Shown in pieces: positions 57,617 to 64,000 of a DNA stretch of 64,000 nt. Position 1 is the stretch's first letter. Each line of letters begins with the position of its first letter. Source of the stretch: Unio delphinus (Eukaryota; Mollusca; Bivalvia; Unionida; Unionidae); contig JAQISU010000155.1 in assembly GCA_029339505.1 (NCBI GenBank), forward strand, positions 19,906,001 through 19,970,000. Direction: 5' to 3'. The notes below the pieces were generated by a model. The model searched no databases. It was not told where the DNA came from and saw only the letters and a list, made by a program, of their open reading frames with translations. The position numbers and the translations under genes are program-made.

Positions 57617-59032
57617 ATGTTCAAAAGGTCACCTGATCCAGCATTTGATATAGATGCCCCAGTGCGTAAAGATGATTCTGTACGCGATTTTCAATTTTAT
57701 TCTTATCACGCAGTACAACCAGATCTCCGATCACGAATTGAACTTCAAGTTCATGATACCAGTAAATACTTTTTGCCTTGTGAAGCGTTTATTGAAGTAG
57801 AAGGAGAACTTGTAACAAATGTTGCAGCTGATACCCCATATGACATTAGCCCAACTACCCGAGTTGGTTTTGTTAATAACGGTATCATGGCGTTATTTGA
57901 AAGCGCTAGATATCTCATTGATGGAAAAGAAATTGAATCCATTGACCGTGAAGTTGATGTGGCTACAACAATCATAGGGTTAGCAAGATATTCTGATGAT
58001 TATACAAGATCAGCGAGTCCATCTATGATGTTTGCAAAGGATATTACTGATAACGCTGAACACAACCAGTATTCTAGAGTCAAGGCAACACAAGTCACTG
58101 CAGTTAATCCAGCACCAGCCGGATATACAAGACCACCTGGTGATTTTGATGTCATAAATACTATTACTACTTACAATCTAGGATTTGCAACACGTGTATC
58201 AACATTACAAGGACAGCGTCGACAATTTTTATGTGCAATTCCACTGCATCATATATTCGGATTCTGTAGAAACGTCCGAAAAGTTATTTATGGAGCTAAA
58301 CACACAGTAGCGCTTGTACGAAAGGGTACTGATAATGATGCAATATGGCGTGATGCTGCTGTTCCTGATGGTAAAGTCGTTTTAACAAAACTATCATTGT
58401 GGATGCCAGTGTTAACTCCATCAATTACCGCAGAAGGAAAATTGTTATCATTTATGGACCAAGGAGGAAAGTCGTTATTGAGTTGGTTATCAGTGACTAC
58501 GGATACTAAACAAGACAATGTTAATGGTACATTCACATGGCACCTGGCATCAAAACAAGGAGTTTCAGCTCCACGTCATATATTTATTGCATTACAGAAT
58601 GCTGCGCGAGTTGGTGATCAACCACGAAGTCATATGATATTTGATCAGTTAGGTGTTAATGAAGTCTCGCTGAGAATAAACGGACAGCAGGAACCATCTG
58701 AAGATGTGCAACTTGATTACGGTCAAAATCATATTGCACGTGTCTATCATAACCTGTTGTCATTTATGGCACGTGATCAAAATGTGGATACCGGTTTGCA
58801 AATATCACAATGGGATTTCAAAAGCCTCTATCCGATTTATTACTTTTCACTGGAACATCTTGATTTAACAAGACAATCTGTCGTTGATATACACTTCAGA
58901 GCCCGTGTAACCCGTCCTGGTGCTGTTGCTAATTATAGAGCGGTTGCTGTCATTCTCAGTGATAAATCAATGCTACTTGAAGGTGTTGGTGGAAGAATGA
59001 GAGTGGTAGATGCACCAGTGGAAAATATGTAA
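57617..59032 (+). CDS. major capsid protein, double jelly-roll fold
   Basis: 471 residues. Diagnostic stretches: SRIELQVHDTSKYFLPCEAF with IEVEGELV (about 38-65, first strands of jelly roll 1), VGFVNNGIMALFESARYLI then DGKEIESID (about 85-110) and a second barrel around YPIYYFSLEHLDL...VDIHFRARVTR near the C-terminus. This is the DJR-like group of capsid proteins found in animal Polinton-like elements. It is shorter than the roughly 600-residue hexon-like Polinton proteins. Trimers would form the capsid facets. A 117 bp piece (58080-58196) recurs in the fiber gene. The upstream motif CGATTTAGA (57589) is shared with the next gene. Confidence 0.85.
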   Translation: MFKRSPDPAFDIDAPVRKDDSVRDFQFYSYHAVQPDLRSRIELQVHDTSKYFLPCEAFIEVEGELVTNVAADTPYDISPTTRVGFVNNGIMALFESARYLIDGKEIESIDREVDVATTIIGLARYSDDYTRSASPSMMFAKDITDNAEHNQYSRVKATQVTAVNPAPAGYTRPPGDFDVINTITTYNLGFATRVSTLQGQRRQFLCAIPLHHIFGFCRNVRKVIYGAKHTVALVRKGTDNDAIWRDAAVPDGKVVLTKLSLWMPVLTPSITAEGKLLSFMDQGGKSLLSWLSVTTDTKQDNVNGTFTWHLASKQGVSAPRHIFIALQNAARVGDQPRSHMIFDQLGVNEVSLRINGQQEPSEDVQLDYGQNHIARVYHNLLSFMARDQNVDTGLQISQWDFKSLYPIYYFSLEHLDLTRQSVVDIHFRARVTRPGAVANYRAVAVILSDKSMLLEGVGGRMRVVDAPVENM

Positions 59033-59089
59033 TTGAAAATCTGAAGGATATTTCCATTGAATGGTTTTACGATTTAGAATCAATCAATT

Positions 59090-59689
59090 ATGTATAACAT
59101 GTCATATAGTGTTATTAGTGTTGCGTTAACTCCTGGTCAAATCAAAAAATTGCAATCAGAATCGGCTAAAAAATGTGGAACCACAATCACGTTGAAACCT
59201 AATCAAATGACTGGTGGGGCAAATAAATTATCGCTGACAACTCGTCAAGTGAAACATTTCAATGATGCTTTCAAGGATAAAAAAGGAGTTCAGATCACAC
59301 TCTCTTCGGCTGCTATCAAAAATATGATAAAAACAGGTGGTATATTTCCGTTGTTTGCTGCAATACCAGCATTGGTTGCGGCAGCAGCCCCAGCAGTAGC
59401 AAAAGCGGCCGCATTGGGGGTAGTTGGAGGCTTGGGAACAAAAGCGGTACAGAGCATTGCTGAATCATATGAACCGAAGAAAGGTCAAGGGTATAAAAAA
59501 AAGGGAAAGGGTCTAAGACTACCAGGAACCCCATATTCATGGTACAGCGGAAAGGGTCTAAGACTACCAGGAACCCCGTATTCATGGTACAGCGGAAAGG
59601 GTCTAAGACTACCAGGAACCCCGTATTCATGGTACAGCGGGAGATCCGTTCACGGATCAGGCCTGAGACTACCAGGAACGGTTTATTAA
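59090..59689 (+). CDS. minor virion protein with hydrophobic segment and LPGTP repeats
   Basis: 199 residues. An N-terminal half of two related blocks (LTPGQIKKLQSESAKK, LTTRQVKHFNDAFKDKK, each followed by a T-x-L/S beta-like stretch) is typical of Polinton pVI/pX-like proteins. A Gly/Ala-rich hydrophobic segment follows (about 84-122, FPLFAAIPALVAAAAP), possibly membrane-active. The C-terminus has three near-identical 15-residue repeats with LRLPGTPYSWYSG plus a fourth partial LRLPGTVY. At DNA level the repeats are 45 bp units at 59511, 59556 and 59601. MTGGA near residue 41 fits an adenain cleavage site. Usual role by analogy: capsid-internal cement or membrane disruption. Confidence 0.75.
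   Translation: MYNMSYSVISVALTPGQIKKLQSESAKKCGTTITLKPNQMTGGANKLSLTTRQVKHFNDAFKDKKGVQITLSSAAIKNMIKTGGIFPLFAAIPALVAAAAPAVAKAAALGVVGGLGTKAVQSIAESYEPKKGQGYKKKGKGLRLPGTPYSWYSGKGLRLPGTPYSWYSGKGLRLPGTPYSWYSGRSVHGSGLRLPGTVY
59511..59645 (+). repeat. 45 bp coding tandem repeat (three units)
   Basis: Units start GTCTAAGACTACC at 59511, 59556 and 59601 and are nearly identical. They encode a 15-residue motif, and the low divergence implies recent expansion. Confidence 0.95.
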
Positions 59690-59700
59690 TTCAGAAATCT

Positions 59701-60138
59701 ATGGTTCCAATGTCCAATTTTGATTTAATGGATGCTGCTAAAAAACTAGTGATTAAAAATTTCAGAGGTGTTTTTATGAAAGATCAATTACCACATCAAC
59801 CAAACAAAACTGAAACAGGTATTATTAATCTCGATAACAGCACCGGACCTGGAACTCACTGGGTTGCATACGCTATTGATCCACGTGGGATTGTCTATTT
59901 TGATTCATATGGATTAGCCCCACCAAAAGAGTTTATGCATTATATAAAAACCCTTCCAATGAAGACTTGGTATTCTACGCTACCAACACAACAAATCAAT
60001 GACCCACCAATATGCGGCAGTGAAGTATTAAATGTCCTTGACGCTATTTCTAACTCCTTGGGTAACCCAAGGGGAAAACCACCACACATTGTCGTAAATG
60101 ACTACACTAGTAATCGCTTTTTAGAGATAGATATATAA
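59701..60138 (+). CDS. adenain-like cysteine protease
   Basis: 145 residues from the ATG at 59701. The same frame is open upstream over the repeats but that is a shadow of the neighbouring gene. The catalytic His is in GPGTHWVAYAI, the acidic residue in VYFDSYGLAPP, the oxyanion Gln in LPTQQIND and the Cys in PPICGSEVL, in the order of adenovirus protease and Ulp1-type enzymes. In Polintons it processes virion proteins during maturation. It starts 12 bp after the stop of the repeat protein and is followed 6 bp later by the fiber gene. Confidence 0.88.
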   Translation: MVPMSNFDLMDAAKKLVIKNFRGVFMKDQLPHQPNKTETGIINLDNSTGPGTHWVAYAIDPRGIVYFDSYGLAPPKEFMHYIKTLPMKTWYSTLPTQQINDPPICGSEVLNVLDAISNSLGNPRGKPPHIVVNDYTSNRFLEIDI

Positions 60139-60144
60139 AATATC

Positions 60145-60894
60145 ATGATTGATATTTGGGGAAGACCTCTGAAACCCAAACCCGATGACACTGCAACTCC
60201 TGATTCTATCAAGGATATAAAAAAAAAAATTAAAGATGAAATCGCTGAGACGTTGAACTTAACAAGTGTTGACCCGAATGAAATAGTTGTATTTCAAGAC
60301 AAACAGGGTAAATTGAAATCCAGTAATATTTCTCTGGATGATATTTTGGTTAAACAACAAAACGCAATCGAGAACACCGTTGCGCTATTTTCCGATCAAG
60401 GTAAACTCAAACCGGGTGTACTTTTTTCGACGATTACAGATCGATTTACAAACCACGATAAAGAATTTGAAGATCATTTAAGAAACTACAATAGTTTCCG
60501 TAGAAATGTCGTTCATAAGTTCTTTGGATCCCCAATTGTAGTTACACCATCTATCGCTGAAATTAAAACGTTTATAGATGATCAAAAGGTTATCAACGAA
60601 GCAACAAAAACAACAACCGACGCCATTGATAAATTTATTGGAACCCCGTTAGATAAAATTGAACTAAAACTCCCTGATATTAAAAAATCCATCGATGAGA
60701 CGAAAACCTTCATCGAAGGCATCAAAGGGGATGCAACGAGGATGATAACAGTCATTGAAAAAACAAAAATTCCTCATGAGAAAACCAACAACGTAGTATA
60801 CACAATCAAACACGGATCAAGGCAACACAAGTCACTGCAGTTAATCCAGCACCAGCCGGATATACAAGACCACCTGGTGATTTTGATGTCATAA
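60145..60894 (+). CDS. fiber/tail-like protein, interrupted by a capsid-gene fragment
   Basis: 249 residues as read. The N-terminal part (1-about 30) has a short MIDIWGRPLKPK anchor-like start. Two related motifs, QGKLKSSNISLDDIL and QGKLKPGVLFSTI, precede long heptad-like helical stretches (about 90-215), as expected for a trimeric stalk. From 60817 the DNA is an exact copy of 58080-58196 of the capsid gene, read in another frame. Residues after position 224 are therefore not fiber sequence and translation stops at 60894. The likely original C-terminal head resumes at 60935 in a +1-shifted frame. The role as receptor-binding spike is inferred from architecture. Confidence 0.7.
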   Translation: MIDIWGRPLKPKPDDTATPDSIKDIKKKIKDEIAETLNLTSVDPNEIVVFQDKQGKLKSSNISLDDILVKQQNAIENTVALFSDQGKLKPGVLFSTITDRFTNHDKEFEDHLRNYNSFRRNVVHKFFGSPIVVTPSIAEIKTFIDDQKVINEATKTTTDAIDKFIGTPLDKIELKLPDIKKSIDETKTFIEGIKGDATRMITVIEKTKIPHEKTNNVVYTIKHGSRQHKSLQLIQHQPDIQDHLVILMS

Positions 60895-60933
60895 ATACTA
60901 TTACTACTTACAATCTAGGATTTGCAACACGTG
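60817..60933 (+). repeat. exact 117 bp copy of capsid-gene sequence
   Basis: Identical base for base to 58080-58196 and in the same orientation. Flanking bases differ at once on both sides. It lies within the fiber gene and breaks its frame. Confidence 0.98.
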
Positions 60934-60934
60934 G

Positions 60935-61171
60935 ACACCTGAAAACAACAAATTAGACATCACTGCAACAGTTAAGGGTATTTATCGATTAACAATAGTG
61001 ACAACGACTCAATTTAATATTTCATCGTCCAGTTCATCCGGGGTCAATAATACGATTTCAACGATCATCGACAAGGATACAACTGAACAGTTCACGTTAA
61101 TAGCTACTGATACAAATTTGGTTAGGGTTACAACAACGTGGTATGTGGAATTCGTAGCGGATTTAAGTTGA
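60935..61171 (+). pseudogene. detached head domain of the fiber-like protein
   Basis: 78 codons open to the stop at 61169-61171, with no ATG near the start. The sequence is Thr/Ser/Val-rich with alternating hydrophobics (TATVKGIYRLTIVTTTQF, TEQFTLIATDTNLVRV, TTTWYVEFVADLS), the look of a beta-sandwich head. It lies directly after the inserted capsid fragment, before the next gene, with no start of its own. Confidence 0.6.
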
Positions 61172-61233
61172 AAATTGCAAAGCAATTTCACTAACGGTTT
61201 CAATTGAAAACGCTAGCGTATTTAAAATAAAAA

Positions 61234-61878
61234 ATGATTTCATCATCGCAATATCGCTATGATCAGGTCAGAGAGTATCAAACTAGACTCAAAACCTTGT
61301 CTGAGGAGTATGAATTGAAAATTAAAAAATATCGCAGGAGAATTACCGCAATTGATGTTACTGTGTACGCTGTGAGTGGTGTAATCACCGGAGCTGGTAT
61401 TATACTGTCTTCAGTGACAATGATGGCCCCGATAGCTGTTCCAATTTGCATTTCTGCGGCAACAACAATCGCTGGAATAATTTCAATAATCACAAAAAAA
61501 ATATCATCATGCAGCCAACGGAAACTACAAGACTACATAATTCAATTTCATGTTGTGTCCACTGCATACTCGCAATTATCCTCATTGATATCGTCATCGC
61601 TCGATGATACAATTATATCAGAGAGTGAGTTTTCAGCGATGGTAGATATATATGATTCTGCGATGTCAAAATTAGAAATACAACATGAGTATAATAACAA
61701 TGACAACACAGATGGAATTACTTCAACAAATAGTGGAGAACACAAAACCAGTACAAACAAGCATGATCTCAATAACCTCAACGAATCCAGAATTCAGTGT
61801 GAATTTCCCCTCTCCGGTCCCAGTGAAGGAAATCGCGCTAGCAAAATTACGAGTATACCACAGCTGGCCAAATATTAG
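61234..61878 (+). CDS. two-helix membrane protein of the virion module
   Basis: Open for 214 residues. The first 150 look real: a charged coiled-coil-like start (YQTRLKTLSEEYELKIKKYRRR), then two adjacent hydrophobic segments (about 42-65 and 68-88, AVSGVITGAGIILSSVT and PIAVPICISAATTIAGII), then a helical region. The two-helix pattern after a basic helix recurs in animal Polintons as I remember it. The last 65 residues overlap the penton gene in another frame and are low-complexity. The native end may be earlier, or the overlap is real. AATTGAAAA is 32 bp upstream. Confidence 0.65.
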   Translation: MISSSQYRYDQVREYQTRLKTLSEEYELKIKKYRRRITAIDVTVYAVSGVITGAGIILSSVTMMAPIAVPICISAATTIAGIISIITKKISSCSQRKLQDYIIQFHVVSTAYSQLSSLISSSLDDTIISESEFSAMVDIYDSAMSKLEIQHEYNNNDNTDGITSTNSGEHKTSTNKHDLNNLNESRIQCEFPLSGPSEGNRASKITSIPQLAKY

Positions 61879-63058
61879 GTCAAAACCATTTGGTGGTCAA
61901 CAACCGAATAATTCACTGGTATTTGCAAATAAGAATAAACCCGACGGTACCCCAGACTGGAACGTTGTTTCCATACCAACCGGATCATATCAAATTGAAC
62001 AAATCAATGATGAATTCGCGCGTAGAATAAAATCGATTACTGGAAAAGAATCAAAAATAGCTATAACAGTTCATGTGCCGACACTATCATCTGCCATTGA
62101 AATAAGCACAGAGGGTTATGTCGTAGATATCTATCAAAGCTCAATAAGAACAGTACTAGGATGGCCTGAATTACCACCCGGAGGAAAAACCGTTAAATTA
62201 CGAGAACCACAAAAAACCGATTATATCACAGACAGGACAAAATCTGATAATCCAGTAAGGAGTTATAAAGATTATGATAAGTCATATTTTTTCATTAGAG
62301 TAGAATATGATGAAAGAGTACTACTTATTCATCATCTTGCTAACCGGGATAAAATCACTGAAAATTTCACAGCTTTCAATAACGATATTTCGTTGTTGTT
62401 TATATCTCTTAGATCCGGCACTCTCACCCGAGATGAATTTATCAGTGTCGTAGAAACATGTAACAAAATCATCAATGACATGGAAACATTTCATTCACAA
62501 ATTATTCAAGAAGTATTAGGTGACAGTAGTCCTAAAACAAGAGATTTATTTGCAATAGAATATAGGATCCGCATAGGAGATATTCCAACATTCAAACTTC
62601 CAGGATATAATATCTCAGAACTACAAAAATCTCTCGATGATGCCATCGATGAAGGTTTCAAAAAAATCCATGATACGTGGAAAAAAACACCATCACAACC
62701 ACAAACAACTATCCTCAAACATAATAATGACCCAGATGGTGGTGGCAGGCATATTGCTCCGTTCAATGTGAATATTTCAACGGTGATTGCGCTCAATTTA
62801 GTATGTGATGTGATCGAAGGAAGCTATCAAATTAATCTAGAACGATCAAATCAAGCTCAGCAAGGATATATTTTGTATTCATTTGCACCAACAGCTCCTC
62901 CAGGGTTTTTAATAATTGAGTCTCCGGTGAATCCAGTCTATATGCGATGTCATAATAATTCATTAACCAGAATTAATTTCAAACTCACAGATCAGTCTAA
63001 TAATCTGATTGATTTACAAGAGGAGGTTTTACAAATTAGTCTATTTGTGAAATCATAA
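61685..63058 (+). CDS. penton-like minor capsid protein (single jelly roll) with internal insertion
   Basis: 457 residues. The N-terminal part (about 25-155: NPEFSVNFPSPVPV, NVVSIPTGSYQIEQIN, IYQSSIRTVLGWPEL) and the C-terminal part (about 365-457: HIAPFNVNISTVIALNLV, IEGSY, YILYSFAPTAPPGFLII, NFKLTDQSNNLIDL) match the single jelly-roll penton protein of Polintons and virophages. Between them lie about 200 extra residues, mostly helical and charged. The usual size without the insert is about 250. The start at 61685 overlaps the preceding frame by 194 nt; later ATGs at 61700, 61712 and 61763 are alternatives. It ends 30 bp before the right terminal repeat. Confidence 0.8.
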   Translation: MSIITMTTQMELLQQIVENTKPVQTSMISITSTNPEFSVNFPSPVPVKEIALAKLRVYHSWPNIRSKPFGGQQPNNSLVFANKNKPDGTPDWNVVSIPTGSYQIEQINDEFARRIKSITGKESKIAITVHVPTLSSAIEISTEGYVVDIYQSSIRTVLGWPELPPGGKTVKLREPQKTDYITDRTKSDNPVRSYKDYDKSYFFIRVEYDERVLLIHHLANRDKITENFTAFNNDISLLFISLRSGTLTRDEFISVVETCNKIINDMETFHSQIIQEVLGDSSPKTRDLFAIEYRIRIGDIPTFKLPGYNISELQKSLDDAIDEGFKKIHDTWKKTPSQPQTTILKHNNDPDGGGRHIAPFNVNISTVIALNLVCDVIEGSYQINLERSNQAQQGYILYSFAPTAPPGFLIIESPVNPVYMRCHNNSLTRINFKLTDQSNNLIDLQEEVLQISLFVKS

Positions 63059-63087
63059 ATGATTTTCGTCCCCAGACAAGGTCTCGA

Positions 63088-63303
63088 ACACGATATCGTA
63101 TCGGACTGGATAAAATATTCGGTTAACCTAGAACTGAAAGTTCTAGCAGCAGAGGGGGTGAGTGACAACGACGTTGCGACGCGAATGTTTTCAAACAAGG
63201 GTCAGAGACTTATTTTTTCGCGAGAAGGGTCAAGTGTTATTTGGAGGGGGTATAATCAAAAATAAAAACAAAAAATGTTGTAGGATTCACCCTCTCTGCT
63301 GCT
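63088..63303 (-). repeat. right terminal inverted repeat (216 bp)
   Basis: Partner of 46794-47009, 215 of 216 positions complementary. It carries the same inward-facing tip copy (63145-63161) and hairpin (63128-63146). A 68-residue frame crossing it (63059-63265) is probably not a gene. Confidence 0.95.
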
Positions 63304-63309
63304 GGTTCA
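63304..63309. other. right target-site duplication of the Polinton
   Basis: GGTTCA, equal to 46789-46794. The final A coincides with the first base of the left repeat, so 5 bp are unambiguous and 6 are possible. Confidence 0.8.
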
Positions 63310-64000
63310 AATTCCTCTTAAATCGTCAACCGTTGTATCAACTGTCCCAGTGATACCACGACGTATTGCATTATTCAACGCTCAATCAGTAGGATCACCG
63401 GAAAAGCGCACAGAAATTGTTAATTTTATCAACGATCAGAATATTGACGTCTTCTTCCTGACAGAAACATGGCTACGATCGTCAGGTGATTAATCTAAGT
63501 GTGCGGATTTAACACCCAGCGATTGCTCCATCAAGTCGCTTCCCGCAACTCTCGCGGAGGTGGAATTGCTGTAAAAATAAAGAATTCCCTGATCAAATGC
63601 CTTAAGTACAACACAACCTTCAATTTCTGCCACACATCGTTTGAACTAGTCCAAACAACGCTCACATAAATAGAACAAAAGGCATGCATGACATCCAAGA
63701 ACACATAAGAACTTTCTTACATCCAACAGCGGAACAACTTCATAACTGCCTGCGTTCATTGCTTGAAAAAAATGCCCCAGCCAGCAAATGCAGAGTATCA
63801 ATAAAAAAATTGTTCTCCATGGTATAGCAGTGTTACGGACCAGCTTCGATCTGCTAAAATAAATCGCCGAAAAGCAGAGAGGCTTTGGATTTCCACCGGA
63901 CTCACTATTCATAAACAAATCTATGAAACTGCTAAGAAGAACGTTACAAACATAGCCCATTTAGCCAAATTATCCCACTACAGTACTAAGATCACGGAGA
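63310..64000 (+). pseudogene. LINE apurinic-type endonuclease and linker, degenerate
   Basis: Translation gives RRIALFNAQSVGSPEKR and VFFLTETWL (63358-63473), then after a stop and frame change SRGGGIAVKIKNSL (about 63550-63590). These are conserved blocks of the EN domain of CR1/Jockey/L2-type LINEs. Further on, RKAERLWISTGLTIHKQIYE (63865-63923) matches the linker before the reverse transcriptase. Internal stops and shifts show it is dead. It continues past the window edge. Together with the left piece at 46.7 kb it is the insertion target of the Polinton. Confidence 0.7.

Larger units (their letters stand above)
46794..63303. mobile_element. Polinton/Maverick-type virus-like element (16.5 kb)
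   Basis: The boundaries come from 216 bp terminal inverted repeats starting AGCAGCAGAGAGGG and a GGTTC(A) target duplication. Gene content fits the group: retroviral-type integrase, FtsK/HerA packaging ATPase, adenain-like protease, double-jelly-roll major capsid protein, penton-like protein and small virion proteins. None shows introns. Atypical points are the polymerase-helicase-HNH replicase and the PLA2 gene. The integrase, the zinc/PLA2 gene and the fiber gene are interrupted, so this copy is probably not fully functional unless the breaks are recoded or are assembly errors. Confidence 0.93.

Noticed and set aside
59316..59630. Minus-strand frame with repeated MNTGFLVVLDPF
   Set aside because: Reverse reading of the 45 bp coding repeats of the plus-strand gene.
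59539..59700. N-terminal extension of the protease frame over the 45 bp repeats
   Set aside because: The stretch is a shifted reading of the neighbouring repeat protein; the ATG at 59701 gives the usual protease size.
63059..63265. 68-residue frame starting directly after the penton stop and running through the right terminal repeat
   Set aside because: Most of it is terminal repeat sequence that serves as ATPase coding or non-coding DNA at the left end; no domain seen.
46794..63303. Classification as an adenovirus, a free virophage or a prokaryotic prophage
   Set aside because: Terminal repeats, target duplication, retroviral-type integrase and the animal LINE flanks fit a Polinton integrated in an animal genome. 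No bacterial translation signals were seen.

Overview
The window is eukaryotic nuclear DNA from an animal, most likely a mollusc or another lophotrochozoan. Support: an intron-rich gene for a secreted-then-membrane protein with calcium-binding EGF repeats, tRNA-derived SINEs of a type I associate with molluscs, LINE remnants, and abundant (AT)n, (GA)n, (AC)n and trinucleotide arrays. The species cannot be named from this sequence.

Layout. 1-13957 has no recognisable gene. It holds a 3.85 kb direct tandem duplication (about 3093-10749), each copy starting with the same SINE, and a LINE 3' remnant near 11.07-11.35 kb. 14143-25956 is a 15-exon plus-strand gene for a type I membrane protein of about 615 residues: signal peptide, a cysteine-containing ectodomain, five EGF-like modules each on its own phase 1-1 exon, one transmembrane helix and a short tail. 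It has a TATA box and a tandemly duplicated CCAAT promoter segment. Every splice junction I placed keeps the frame. 25957-46793 is mostly gene-poor, with SINEs, microsatellites and a possible decayed minus-strand gene near 34-35.6 kb.

46794-63303 is a complete 16.5 kb Polinton/Maverick-type virus-like element. Its 216 bp terminal inverted repeats differ at one base, and it is flanked by a 5-6 bp target duplication (GGTTC core). It interrupts a plus-strand LINE endonuclease reading frame that resumes at 63304 and runs off the window. Left part: FtsK/HerA-type packaging ATPase (minus), a zinc-ribbon plus parvovirus-type phospholipase A2 gene (plus), a retroviral-type integrase (plus), and a 1158-residue minus-strand replicase. 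A small zinc protein and a 2.3 kb repeat-rich control region follow. The right part is a co-directional virion module: conserved structural protein, basic core-like protein, double-jelly-roll major capsid protein, membrane-active minor protein with 15-residue repeats, adenain-like protease, fiber-like protein, two-helix membrane protein and penton-like minor capsid protein.

Main points of interest: (1) the replicase joins a family B-like polymerase palm, an SF1 helicase and an HNH nuclease in one chain, where Polintons normally carry a stand-alone protein-primed PolB; (2) the zinc-ribbon/PLA2 gene and the integrase are each broken by the same kind of -1 shift at an A9 tract, the former at a canonical TTTAAAA slippery heptamer; (3) an exact 117 bp piece of the capsid gene sits inside the fiber gene and cuts it in two; (4) each terminal repeat carries a second, inward-facing copy of the element's end plus a small perfect hairpin.
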